Shown in pieces: positions 12,131 through 23,043 of a stretch of DNA of 64,000 nucleotides; position 1 is the first letter of the stretch, and the number at the start of each line of letters is the position of its first letter. This stretch comes from Tamarix chinensis (taxonomy: Eukaryota > Streptophyta > Magnoliopsida > Caryophyllales > Tamaricaceae). The position numbers and the translations under genes were made by a program. The stretch covers positions 54,070,218 through 54,134,217 of the forward strand of contig CM060181.1 of assembly GCA_030549775.1 (NCBI GenBank). The letters run 5' to 3'. Under the pieces are notes generated by a model. The model searched no databases, was not told where the DNA came from, and saw nothing but the letters and a program-made list of their open reading frames with translations.

Positions 12131-12186
12131 CTACTCGTGGGAATGAGCATCACTCATAAAAGGGGTGGTCAGTAGACTACGTATTG
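12131..12186 (-). other. Three-hairpin module of LTR B
   Basis: On the reverse strand the blocks are HP1 CAATACGTAGTCTACTG (12170-12186), HP2 CACCCCTTTTATGAGTG (12151-12167) and HP3 ATGCTCATTCCCACGAGTAG (12131-12150). Spacing is identical to LTRs A, C and H. Each stem carries one or two mismatches or G-U pairs. Confidence 0.6.
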
Positions 12187-12384
12187 AGGAAGGTAACCAT
12201 GAACTAAGGTCAATACATATAAGCACATAATTCAAACCAGATAATAATAGAGACAATATACGATCACTTCGGAGAAATAATAATCAAAGGTTATTTATAT
12301 TCCGGATTAATTACTTATTTAATCTCTTATGGATACTCATTCCACACCATGCTCTTTATCAATTCAACGTGAGTATGGGAACCC

Positions 12385-12720
12385 CACTATTTTAGCTGGT
12401 GGATCGGTCTCCAAGGCATTTCGGCACCTGACCACTATTATAGCCGGTGGATCGGTCACTTATAAGGTAACATACCCTAACCACTATTATATGCTCGTGG
12501 ATCGGTCTGGTCCCTACTCGCATCGTGTTCCACTGTAAGTATTAGTATCTTTTACGTGTCTTAACAAACTTTAGGGTTTGGTTTATTGGGCTTGGATCCT
12601 CCACTATTATAACTAATGGATCAGTCACACACAGGGCAACATGCCCTAACCACTATTATATGCTGGTGGATCGGTCTCCAGGGCACCCCGACACCTGGCC
12701 ACTATTATGCCAGTGGATCG
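12385..12720 (-). repeat. CCACTATTAT/GGTGGATCGG block of LTR B, duplicated
   Basis: Six copies of a roughly 24-bp motif (CCACTATTATAGCCGGTGGA with variations) lie in two sub-blocks separated by about 100 bp. The equivalent in LTR C is at 15705-16055. Confidence 0.8.
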
Positions 12721-15468
12721 GTCTGGTCCTGGCTCAATACTCTTTCACTTTACATGATTAATGTTTTAAGTGTCTTATTCAGAAATTTAACCCCAGACAT
12801 GTACGACTAACTCCCTCTATGCTTATCCACCAAAAGGACCCGTCTCACATCGTAGGTCTCATGTACCTTCTAACTTGGCCTAACATCCTTTCCTCCTTAC
12901 CCTGACTCACATCAGAGCCTGTTTGCCATGTATGTGGGTCAATTCCCACTACCTTACACTCTGAAGTCCACTCACTGTCTCACTCTAGGGTTTTATTCCG
13001 AAACCCTAATTTAGACCTAAATGGCCCATCCTTCTCCACCTTACACAACTCAAATGATTTTAACACACCACCCATCACAACCCTTATATTTCACTATCAT
13101 CACCACACTTTCCTCACCATTTACACGTATGACCACAAAAATGCTAAGTAGCCACACAACCCTAACCGGTTACACCAAACCCTAGCTCGGTTTCCTATGT
13201 ACCCTTATACGGTCCCACATACTATTTTTCATTCCAAGCATTCCAACACCCAAACAACACTACCATCACCTTCCATAGACCTCATATCAACTTTCCATAC
13301 CTAAAATTTACCCTAAATAGTTCCCTTTTATTTTAATAAAAATAATTTATTTAATTAATTTTCCTAATAAATCCTTATTTAACTAAAATTCTTAAAAATT
13401 AGGTTTTGGAGCATTTCAGCTAAGACATCATCTAATGACTCGATTGGAAAAGTACTTCCTTAAGCTAACTTATCACCCCAAAGTAATACTATGAATACTA
13501 CCCCTCCTTATTCCGGTGTTACAAGATTGCCTAAGGTGCATTCTATGAAATTTTATGGAGAAAAGGTCACTAAGTTGATTTATAAGTGCAATCAAATTTT
13601 CATTGCTGATAATGCCCCATATGATTTGAAAGTAAAGTGAATTTCCATGCATTTAGTGGGTAAGGAACTCTTGTGGAACCATGCTTACATTAGAACCTTA
13701 CTATCACCTTCCATAACCAAATAGAATGAGTACCTCAAGGTGATTAGTGAGAGGTTTGGGGAACCTTATGATAAACCCATGCCTGAGTTAAAAAACCTAA
13801 ATAAGGTTGGCTTAGTAAGTGAATATCATAATTAGTTTGAATATCTAATGAGTTATGTTATTATCAGCCTAAGATTTGACATCAAAATGCATGTAAGGAT
13901 GTTCTAGCTCAAATCTATAAATCATGCTTACACCCTTACCAAACTATATGAAGCATCAACGTCTTTTGTAGGCCAAAAATCAACTACAACAACTTTGTTT
14001 CTTTCATCCTCTAGTTGGAATGCACCATGACTCCCAACTAGTCCTAAAACTAATGCTAAACCTTTTTTGAGTTGGACTAAAGCACCAAAAATAACCCTAT
14101 CACCTAAATCCAAAAATTTCTACCCAAATAAATTTCTCTCTTCTAGTCCCAACCAAAATAATAAACCTTTAAGCATGAAGAAAATGAATGAAAGGAGAAT
14201 AAAAGGTCTGTGTTATTTCCATGATAAATAATTCAAACTTGGGTACCATTTAAAACATAAGAAAGCTCAAGTGTACATACTAAAGGTTGATGAGGAAGTA
14301 CTCGATAAGGAGGAAGAGGCGCTTAGCGATAAGGTAGAGGAAATAAATCTTCCTATTAGGGACACTTCAAAAATCTCAATTAATGATATTTTTAGGATTG
14401 AAAGGTACCAGATGATGGGAGTAACATGCTACTACAACAAGAAACCCTTTTATATCCATATATATAGTAGGAATATCCATAATTTTCTTAATTTCTATGT
14501 AGAATGCCATTTGGGATGTAATCTAGACTATTGTGTTAGCTAAAACTCTATGGGTTTTAGTTATCGATGGAAATAAGTTCTATATATAAGCTAGGATGAA
14601 AATTTTCACTTGAACGTTATAGAAATTAACATTCTAAGCTAACATGATGCTTTTACCTCTAGACTATTGTGATATGATGCTCAACAGTCAGTGGTTAATC
14701 ACCTTTGGGCCAATCATATGGGACTTCTATAAGCTAGCGATGTAATTCTCTACTATTGGTAGGAAAGTATTGAGAAGTTCATCTCTTAAACCTTTTAAGG
14801 TCCAAACAACTAGTTAGGTTTTTCCTCCTACATCTTGATTTTTTTATGTTTCATGGTTTTAAGAATTCATTAGGTTGTGCAAAGGATTATCTTTTGTCTT
14901 ACCTATCCACACATGTCTTTAGAGTAGTGAGACCTTAAGTTAATTGTGTTTTAGATTTATCAATTGAATTTGAGGATATCCTTAAGGACACATGTAACAC
15001 CCTCAAATTTACTATTGAAAAATTTTGTTTAATTTCAAAAAGTTTAACGGAAACGAAAAGATAAAACGGTAAATTCGGGGGCATTACCGCCACACTTAAG
15101 ACCAGATCGGTTCACTCCTACCGTCCCGGTACTAAGTGCTAAGGCTGAACCAGATTAACTATTAAATACGAGTTGATAATAAAACACCAGTCATAAGTAA
15201 AACACAAGTCATACAGAATCAGAGTGCGGAAAGTCAAAAGTACAATCCAAGGTACAGTTTTAAGGTTCCAAAAGTTTGAAACATCGTACATTAGAAATAG
15301 AATAAATTTAAAGATATAAGAAAGATAAAGTGGACGATAGACTCCGGCCACGTCACTCTCAACCCCCAAGCTAGGTTCAGACTCAACTCTTGGTCCCGCC
15401 CGATGCCTCGTAAGCGTCGTAGGCATCGAATATAGAATCACCTACCTACACTAAATTAGAGGGGCCTT

Positions 15469-15524
15469 TTGCTCGTGGGAATGAGCAGCACCCATGAAAC
15501 GGGTGGTCAGTACGCTTCATACTG
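15469..15524 (-). other. Three-hairpin module of LTR C
   Basis: On the reverse strand the blocks are HP1 CAGTATGAAGCGTACTG (15508-15524, one G-U pair), HP2 CACCCGTTTCATGGGTG (15489-15505, perfect 5-bp stem) and HP3 CTGCTCATTCCCACGAGCAA (15469-15488). Spacing is the same as in H, B and A. Confidence 0.7.
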
Positions 15525-15704
15525 AGCAATTTAACCGTATAACTAAGGCCAAACATACAAGGCACACAATACATGCATGATCATATAGGCAACATAAAAC
15601 AATACAGATAGTGAGGCCGATTATGCTCTAGTTAGACTTGTTCTTTAAATCTCTTAACAACGTACCCAATTTCACACATACTCTTTATTAATCCATGTGA
15701 GTGT

Positions 15705-16055
15705 GGGAGCCCCACTATTATAGCTGGTAGACCGGAGATACGTACGGGGTAGAATGCTCCTAACCACTATTATTCGCCGGTGGATCGGTCTCCAGGGCAA
15801 AATGCTCCTGGCCACCATTATTTGCCGGTGGATCGGTCTGGCCCCGACTCACATGGTATTCCACTGTAAGTATTAGTGCATTTCCCATGTATTAGTTTTA
15901 TTACGTTTGGTTTGTTGAGCATGGAATCCCCCACTATTATAGCCGGTGGACCGGAATCATACAGAGCAACACGCTCCTGGCCACTATTATTTGTCGGTGG
16001 ATCGGTCTCCAGGGCACCCCGGCTCCTGGCCACTATTATTCGCCGGTGGACCGGT
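15705..16055 (-). repeat. GGTGGATCGG/CCACTATTAT block of LTR C, duplicated
   Basis: Six copies of CCACTATTATTCGCCGGTGG-type motifs lie in two sub-blocks of three, each followed by 'GATCGGTC' or 'GACCGG'. Within each copy CCAC and GTGG are inverted. Confidence 0.8.
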
Positions 16056-17284
16056 CTGGGCCTGGCTCAACAATCTTTCTCTTTAAGTGATTAGTGTTTT
16101 ATTGTATCTTTTCCAACAAATTCCGCCCTAGACATGCATGGCTAACCCTAGCTATACTTATCCTCCCAAGAGGGCCCGTCTCATATCTTGAGACCTCTGC
16201 GCCTCCTAACTCACCCGACATCCTTCCCTTAATCCACTTGCTCACACCGGAAACCCGTCTCCTAAGTGTGTGGGTCTAGGCCCACCACCTTATACCCCAA
16301 AGTCCACTCACCGCCTTCCCTTAGGGTTTTCTCTAGAAACCCTAACTTGGGCCTATATGGCCCATCCTTTTCTGCCTCGTACAACCCAGACTCATTCTAG
16401 CACCCTTACACATCACGACCCTTCAGTTCAACCCTCACTTCATGTCTCACTCATTCTCACTTATTTTTATTATTCTCTTTTTCTTCTTTCCCCTACCCAA
16501 ATTAGGGTTCCCTCTAAACTCTAGACTAGTCTCCTGCGCACCCTTATTTGATCCACGTAATATTTTTCGCCCAAAGCCCCCAAACACCCAAATGACACTT
16601 CTCTTACCTTCCACACACCCCGAGGCATCTTTCCGTACGTAAGGTTCGCCCCCATGCGGACCTTAACCACCCTATGCAAACCCTAGTTCCTCCTAGTTCC
16701 TCCTATTTCCCCCACTAGCCAACTTACTTCCCCTTGGTTATCTTTCTTTCCAAATTTTCCTTTTCATGCCCCCAAACCACATCACCACATCAAATACCCT
16801 AGCATGCATGTCCTAAGGCCACATCATATCACAACTTGTAGCACATCCACATTAATACATAACAAAGGCGATCACATGGACGTACCTCGGATTCCAAGTT
16901 GTGCTACACATAAAACAGGTAAGATAATAACATGTAAAACATGATGTATAATCATACGAGGCATCCAAGGCACGTAGGTCACATATCATACAAGCGTCCT
17001 TAGCTATACCCTTACCTAAATCGGCGCTGTGCTTGGAGCACGCTCCTACGCCTCCTGGAAGTTTTGACTCGATTCACCTATAAGAGGGAAATACTATAGG
17101 TTAATCTCCCTCTATCGGAATTACCAAAATTCCTATCTTACCCCTATCACAGCCTAATACTAAGGCTAATATTAATAATTAGTAGTTTATAAATAAAAAG
17201 GTAGGCTTATTATTATTCTCAAGATAGTTAATCGAATCCTCACTAATCAAAGTAAGTCTTAGTATATTCACAGTATTAAGGTAA

Positions 17285-17495
17285 GGGTTCCAATATTACT
17301 AGTAATAATGTTATTAATAATACTAATAATAATAAGAATACTAATAGTAATGATAGTAATAATGATAATAATGATGATAATAGTAATCAAAATCATAGTA
17401 GTAGTAGTAGTAGTAACAATAATAATAATAATACTAATATTAACAACGATAATAAGGTTAATAATACTAATAATAGTAATGGTAAAAATAGTGAC

Positions 17496-17529
<34 letters not shown>

Positions 17530-17589
17530 GTGACAATACTAATCATAATAAGAATACTAAAATAATAATGATAATAATGATAATAATAA

Positions 17590-17641
<52 letters not shown>

Positions 17642-17693
17642 GGTAGTAACGGTGATAATAATAGTTAGGGTAATAAATATAGCAAATATAACG

Positions 17694-17733
<40 letters not shown>

Positions 17734-17986
17734 CAAGAGTAAGAACAATAATAATAATAATAACAACCATAACAATGATAGTAATACTAATAATAATGAT
17801 AATGATAATAACGATAGTAATAACACCCTTAATAATAAGAATACTAAAATTAATAATAATAGTAGAGGTAATAATAATGATAATAACGGTTAGAATAATA
17901 AACATAATAACAATAATAATACTAATAATAATAATAATACTAATAATATTAATGATAATGATGATAATAATAAGGATGATAATAAT

Positions 17987-18027
<41 letters not shown>

Positions 18028-18192
18028 TAAAATAATAATGATAGTAATAATAATAATAACAACAACAATAATAATAATAGTAATAATAGTAATAATAATA
18101 ACACAACCAGGTTTCAGTCTTAATTAATACCATTAATTAGAAACTCTCCGGAATTAAGGTTAGGACCTAATAGTAATAATAGTAGTAGTAGT

Positions 18193-18271
<79 letters not shown>

Positions 18272-18330
18272 GTGGAAATAATGATGATAATAATCATAAT
18301 AATACTAATAATAATAGTTAATAATATTAA
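17285..18330. repeat. (AAT/ATT)n microsatellite, about 1 kb, imperfect
   Basis: Nearly uninterrupted AAT repeats are broken mainly by AGT, AAC and GAT variants. Pure runs occur at 17590-17640, 17695-17730 and 18195-18270. A 60-bp unique gap lies at about 18105-18165. It sits at the same place in the LTR as the (ATT)n of LTR H (53147-53760). The long Ile-rich ORFs here are low-complexity artefacts. Confidence 0.95.
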
Positions 18331-18785
18331 AATTATTAACACTTTTATTATTCAGGGTTTAGGGTTCAAGGAGTGGGGAGGCAACCTGGCTGGGTGGTGG
18401 TGCTAGCGGTGGAGGGAGGAAGAAGTGGAGAGGTGGATGTGGAGGCTAGGGGAGAGGGAAGTAGGGGGAAATGGAGGTGTGGGGTGGTAGGAAAGGATTC
18501 CCTGGTTGTTTTGGGGGGTAGAGGTGGTCCTGTAGGCGGTGGCAACCGGCGGCGTGAAGGGCAGCACAGGTCGAATGGGCTGTTCGGGGAGGCAATTTCG
18601 TACGGCTGGGGCTACTCGTGCAGGGCAAGGCAGGGAATGCTGGTGGTTGGGTTGTGTAGAGGGCGGTGTAGGGAGAATTTTGGTGATCGGCCGATGGCGG
18701 AGGAATGGCTGGCGGAAATAGAGGTGGCGCACAATTTTTTTTCTGGGCTCCGAATTCCAAACCCGATTATGGCAACCCTCGGGGC

Positions 18786-18793
18786 TATTTATA
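18786..18793 (-). promoter_or_regulatory. TATA box of LTR C
   Basis: The reverse strand reads GGCCTATAAATAGCCCC, preceded by ATTGG (an inverted CCAAT box). The counterparts are TATAAATA in LTR H (52443) and LTR G (45390), also followed by C-rich bases. Confidence 0.6.
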
Positions 18794-19700
18794 GGCCAAT
18801 CGGGAAGGAAAACGACAAGGACGCGTGGCAAGGTAGGGGCAGGGTTATGGGGCTCCTGTCCAGCGAGAGTGGCCAGCGCAGGTCTGCAGGTGTAGACCGT
18901 GACTTGTCGGGGGGGAGAGAGAGATGGCGTGCGGGAGAAGGGAGGGATGGTTTGGTTGAAATTGCAGGGGAGTCAACGGGAAGGAGAGGGGAGGAATGGC
19001 CGGTGCAGTGGGCATGGCCATTGCAGCCTTTTTCTGGCAAAATTTTTGGTTGCAGGCTTCGATCTGGAGGTTGAAGACGACGGGGCTGGACCGGCGGTCC
19101 AGGGGAAAAGAAAAAAAAGGAGAAAGGAAAGCCGAACCGACCGGAAGAGGGGGAGGAGTGGCGCAGGAGTTGGACCGGAAGAGGGGGAGAGGAGCTGGGC
19201 TAGCGGGCCGGCCCAAGTCGGGGGAAAAGAAAGAGAAAAAAAAAAAGAAGAGAAGGAAAGGAAAGAAAAGGAAAAAGAGGGGAAAAAAGGAGAAAAAGAA
19301 AAAGGAAAAAGAAGGGAAAATGGTGGTTGGCTTAATTAGTATAATTTGGGTAATTTGGGATGTTTAATAAAATATAAATATTAAAATAATAATTAAATTC
19401 TCTTTTTAGGTTAATTTAGAGATTTTTGAAAGAGTTTTCTTAAATTCCATTTTAATTAACAAAACACTCTAATTTTCTTCAATTAGATTGTTTATAAAGT
19501 TTATATTATTTCCAAGATAAAATCCTTAATTAGCTTAAAATACCAAAATTCCTCCTATTTAAAACACTTATAAACTTCTTCTTAATTTGCCCTAATTATT
19601 TTCCTTTTATTTAATAAAAGTAGTTTATTTAATTAATTTCCTAATAATCCCTTATTTGGCCATGATTTCCTAAATTAGGGTTTTGGGGTATTTCAACACA

Positions 19701-20300
19701 GAAGTCCTTCCCCCATTTAGAGAGGGTTATAACCATCAAATCCTAGTTAAGGAAGGTATTAGTCCTATAAATAAACAAATGTATAGGTATGCCTCATATA
19801 AAGAGGACATTAGAGATAATTTAGTCAACGACATGCTAATTTCAGGGGTTATAAAACACACTTATAGTCTTTATGCCTCACTAGTAGTCCTAGTTAGCAA
19901 GAATGATGGCTTATGAAGGTTATGTGTGGACTATAGAGACCTCAGCAAGCTGGCCATTAAAGAGAATTTTCCTATTAACTTAATTGAAGAAATCCTAGAT
20001 GAGTTGGGAGGCTCCATTACTTTTCAAAAATTAATTTAAAGACTAGTTATCACCAAGTTAGAATGGATCCCGTCGATGTGTTCAAAATTGCTTTATGCAC
20101 TCATTATTGGTACTATAAGTATCTATTGATGCCTTTTGGGTTAGTAAATGATCCTTCAACCTTCCAACACTTGGTGAATTCTATGTTTAAACTAATTCTA
20201 TAGAATATCATTGTAGTGTTTTTTAATGATATACAAGTGTATAGTCCCCTATTAGTTGCACACATCAATCCTCTTAGTTTTTTTTTTCATTGATGAGACA
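19701..20300 (+). pseudogene. pol: Reina-like reverse transcriptase, degenerate
   Basis: The start of the pol core reads VLPPFREGYNHQILVKEGIS and PINKQMYRYASYKEDIRDNL (19701-19830), then SLYASLVVLVSKNDG and, after a stop at 19914, LCVDYRDLSKLAIKENFPIN. The opening LPPxRxxxxHxIxLxxGxxP motif fits Reina. A frameshift near 20035 is followed by YHQVRMDPVDVFKIAL, LMPFGLVNDPSTFQHLVNSM and the catalytic box VVFFNDIQVYS at about 20213-20245. The usual FFDD reads FFND, so one catalytic Asp is changed. It cannot be active. Confidence 0.85.
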
Positions 20301-21000
20301 ACAAATCTATGCTAAGAAAATTAAGTGGCACTTTGATGTTACTAGGTGGAATATTTAGAACAGACCATATGATAGGATGGGGTTGCTATTGAATCCTCTA
20401 AAATTGAAGCTATAAAACAATGGCCTTTATCTTAACATGCGAAGCCTCTAAGGTGGACCTTTGGATCTTACAAGCTACTATAAGAGGTTTGTTTCTCACT
20501 ATGGGTATATAGCCAGACCATTAACAACTTTATTGAAGAAGGAGAGTTTTCATTGGACTAGTGAAGCTATAAAGGCTTTTTACATGCTGAAAGATGGCAT
20601 TATTCCATCCTTTATTTTAGCCTTACTAGATTATTATAAGGCCTTTGTGCTGGAGATTGATACCTTCTCATATGGTATAGGGATGTCCTTATGAAAAACC
20701 ATCACATATATCTTTTATCAAAAAATATTTAGGATCTAAGCACTAGCTCCACTCTTTCTATAAGAAGGAACTATTTTTTGGTATACTTGTGGTTCAAAAG
20801 TGGAAGAATTACCTCCTCTGTAACCTCTTTGTCATCAGGTTAACTAATGAAGCCTCAAATACCTCCTAGAATATGAAATTTCAACACTATTCTAGTAGGT
20901 TTAGATTGCTAAGATCATGGGGTACACTTACGAAGTTCAATATAAGCAAGGGAAATATAATGTAGCTGTTGATGCTCTTTTAAGGGTTCAAGGATAATAC
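20301..21000 (+). pseudogene. Reina-like RNase H, degenerate
   Basis: The connection domain at 20461-20694 reads LTSYYKRFVSHYGYIARPLT, LLKKESFHWTSEAIKAFYML and VLEIDTFSYGIGMSL, with the first RNase H Asp in 'LEID'. Later pieces include an EYQPGKxN-type end (YKQGKYNVAVDALL at about 20942). Several stops and frameshifts are present. Confidence 0.75.
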
Positions 21001-22174
21001 ATTCTACCCTCTACTTTGTGTACCCTTCAGAAATATTTGTTACAACATTTGAAGACTAAATGGAAGCATCATAAAACTATCTAAAAAATTAGAATTTGAT
21101 CACAATTCCCATCCTTACTTCACTTGGGACAAAACTTACCTCTGGGGGCATCCCAAATTGGTAGTTAGGGTGGTAACAAATATGAGGAAATAGCTATTAG
21201 AGTAGATGCATAAATGTCCTACTAGAGTTCACTTAGGTAAGGATGTTACCCTCTATAAACTTAAGAGGTTGCTTTATTTAAAGGTTATGGCTAAGGATAA
21301 GCAAGCTTATGTTCGAGCTTGTGAAACATGTTAGTGGTGCAAGTATGATAATGTAGCTTCAAGGGGCCTTCTTTAACCATTACCCGTTATCATTTTGGTT
21401 TGATATAAATAGTCTATGGATTTCATAGAAGAGTTTCCTAACTCATGTGGGAAGCTAGTTATCATGGTAGTTGTTGATAGACTGAGCAAGGCCTCACACT
21501 TTATTACACTATCTCATCCCTAATTCAATGTTGTTGTAGCTCGGACTTTCCTTAATCACATTTCAAAGTTGTATGGTCTTCCTCATCTAATTGTGATTGA
21601 TTGAGACACTACGTTCTTGAGCCAATTTTTGAAAGAAATTTTCCACCTTCTAGGAGTTCAACTTTAGTTTTCTACAGTCATTCATCGGCATACCAAAGGG
21701 AAAACTAAAGTGGTTAATATGTGTCGATAAAATTACTTAACATATATGTGCTACCCTATTCCACATTCATGGTTCGAATAGTTTCCTTTGGCATCGTGGT
21801 AGTTTAAATATTTATTTCATTCTATAACTAATACCAACCCTTATGAAGCGGTTTATAGGCAACTCCACCAATACACTTACCATGCTTACCTATAGAATCT
21901 AATATTGATGTTGTGGAATACAATTTATATACAAGAGAGGAAATTATTTAGCTTCTAAAGTTTCATGTTGCCTGAGCTCAGCACAAGCAGGATCATTTTG
22001 CTGATAAACACAAGACTACCATGATTCTTCATATTGGTAATTATATCTATCTTAAATTAAAGCCTTATAGGTAATCTTCATGTGCTTACCTACGCTCTCT
22101 CAAATGAGCACCTAAGTACTTCGACCCTTATTAGATCATAGCCAAAGTTGGAGTAGTTGCCTATACGATGGCAT
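21001..22174 (+). pseudogene. Reina-like integrase, core part, degenerate
   Basis: The zinc-binding region is HKCPTRVHLGKDVTLYKLKR (about 21209) through YVRACETC (HHCC type). The catalytic core has [20 protein letters not shown] (about 21418), keeping the first Asp. An IVID-stop-DTTFLSQFL stretch (about 21590) keeps the second. At about 21690 the usual DGQTE segment reads KGKTK, so the catalytic Glu has become Lys. The C-terminal part ends AKVGVVAYTMAL at 22174, where a MITE begins. Confidence 0.8.
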
Positions 22175-22777
22175 TAGGGTTGTTCATATTATCTGATATT
22201 CAATGATTCAATATGATATTTGAATCAATCTGATATGAAAAATCAAATAATCAATATGATATCTTTTTTTAAATTAAATAATTGATATGATCAATAAAGT
22301 ATCAAATAAATTGAATATTTGATCCAAAAAATAAAAATAACATCCGATCCAATAAATTATATACATATATATATACCGTAAACTCTTTTTATTTTTTCAT
22401 GATATTTTATTATATATAATCATATATGTGTGTGCATATAATTTGAAAAATAAAGTATTTATTATAAGTAAGTTTTATATAATTATTATTTTTATTAAAT
22501 ATTTAAATACTATCCAAAATTTGAAATTACTAATTGAATATAATGTAATTTAAAACTTAAATCATATCATTATATCATCTCAATTCAAATGGGATCTATT
22601 TGTTATTTTTTTATGGAATAGTTTTTTATCGGTTATTTTTCATTTTTATCTTACTCAAATGCTTTGGATACTTGACAAGCTATTTTTTATTTGATCCAAA
22701 ATTTTAGATATATGAAATTTTTTTTCCTAGATATCCGAAACTTTTTATTAGATATTCAATCATCTAATATTCAAAAC
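22175..22777. mobile_element. hAT-like MITE inside the Reina integrase
   Basis: It begins TAGGGTTGTTCATATTATC and is filled with GATAT, TTTGAT and ATCCGA motifs, a composition shared with the MITE at 61536-62323 (TAGGACTGTGCA...). The pol reading resumes as HVSQVNKNIG at about 22778, which bounds the insert. No clean 8-bp target duplication or right terminal repeat could be fixed, so the right edge is approximate. Confidence 0.55.
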
Positions 22778-23033
22778 ATGTTTCCCAAGTAAATAAGAAC
22801 ATTGGTTCCCATGCCTCGTTAAAAGATTTTTCAACATTCGTGACTAATCCTACTATTCCAACAAAAATTGAGGATATCCTAGACCATGACCTATTCAACC
22901 ATAAAGGGTGAGTAGTTACTAAGGTGCTAGTTAAGTGGAAGCACCAACCTATAAAAGATGCTTATTGGGAAAACTTTTATGAATTTCATCTAAAGTTTCT
23001 TTCCTTCTACCTTTGAGGGAAAATCTAATTATC
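22778..23033 (+). pseudogene. Reina-like integrase C-terminus and chromodomain, degenerate
   Basis: After HVSQVNKNIG come PTKIEDILDHDLFNHKG, a stop, and VVTKVLVKWKHQPIKDAYWE (about 22910-22970). The VLVKWxxxPxxxAxWE pattern is the core of a chromodomain, as found at the C-terminus of chromovirus integrases, where it steers integration to marked chromatin. The chromodomain, with the LPP motif and a short LTR, supports Reina. Confidence 0.75.
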
Positions 23034-23043
23034 AAGGGGGAGG
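23034..23043 (+). other. Polypurine tract of the Reina-like element
   Basis: AAGGGGGAGG lies two bases before the 3' LTR start (TGATCCAAGC at 23046). It primes plus-strand DNA synthesis. Confidence 0.75.

Larger units (their letters stand above)
11670..13418 (-). mobile_element. Solo long LTR B (short, internally deleted form)
   Basis: On the reverse strand it runs TGAAATGCTCC...GGGGTGTCACA. Target duplication GCTAA is at 11665-11669 and 13419-13423. Length is 1749 bp. It contains the CCACTATTAT...GGTGGATCGG block (12385-12720), the three-hairpin module (12131-12186) and an upstream part matching LTR C (12960-13300 with 16300-16620). Relative to C it lacks about 2.95 kb, including the microsatellite, GC-rich leader and TATA box. 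Confidence 0.88.
11521..14543 (+). pseudogene. gag: Reina-like gag and decayed protease, split by LTR B
   Basis: The N-terminal part (11521-11669) reads MLDATCQTSIKDLEDHVNHR and on through a coiled, charged segment. LTR B interrupts it, and it resumes at 13424. The capsid core at about 13505-13900 has LPKVHSMKFYGEKV, MHLVGKELLWNHAYI (a decayed GxALxWH-type motif) and ERFGEPYDKPM. The C-terminal part includes CYFHDK at about 14212, possibly a ruined zinc knuckle, and KVDEEVLDKEEEALSDK at 14281. A degraded protease lies at about 14400-14990, just before LTR C. Stops and frameshifts occur throughout. Confidence 0.75.
14994..19695 (-). mobile_element. Solo long LTR C, 4.7 kb
   Basis: On the reverse strand it runs TGAAATACCCC...GGGTGTTACA. 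Perfect target duplication ACACA is at 14989-14993 and 19696-19700. From its own 5' end: purine/pyrimidine-asymmetric GC-rich DNA (18370-19330), a TATA box (18786-18793), a long ATT-type microsatellite (17285-18330), a splice-donor-like GGTAAGG (17011-17017), the GGTGGATCGG block (15705-16055) and the three-hairpin module (15469-15524). There is no internal region. The ORFs inside (for example 18373-19074) are artefacts of GC-rich or repetitive sequence. Confidence 0.9.

Noticed and set aside
17268..18342. Long isoleucine-rich ORFs on both strands
   Set aside because: They are readings of an AAT/ATT microsatellite. Any frame of such a repeat lacks stops or gives poly-Ile/Asn/Tyr.
18373..19339. 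Several overlapping ORFs up to 233 aa in GC-rich DNA
   Set aside because: They lie inside solo LTR C, overlap on both strands in several frames, have low-complexity Arg/Gly/Lys composition and match no domain I know.
14994..19695. Long LTR C as a DNA transposon with terminal inverted repeats
   Set aside because: The ends are inverted, but 5-bp duplications and TG...CA-type termini fit retroviral-type integration better, and no transposase or 3-, 8- or 9-bp duplication is seen. It is kept as an alternative only.
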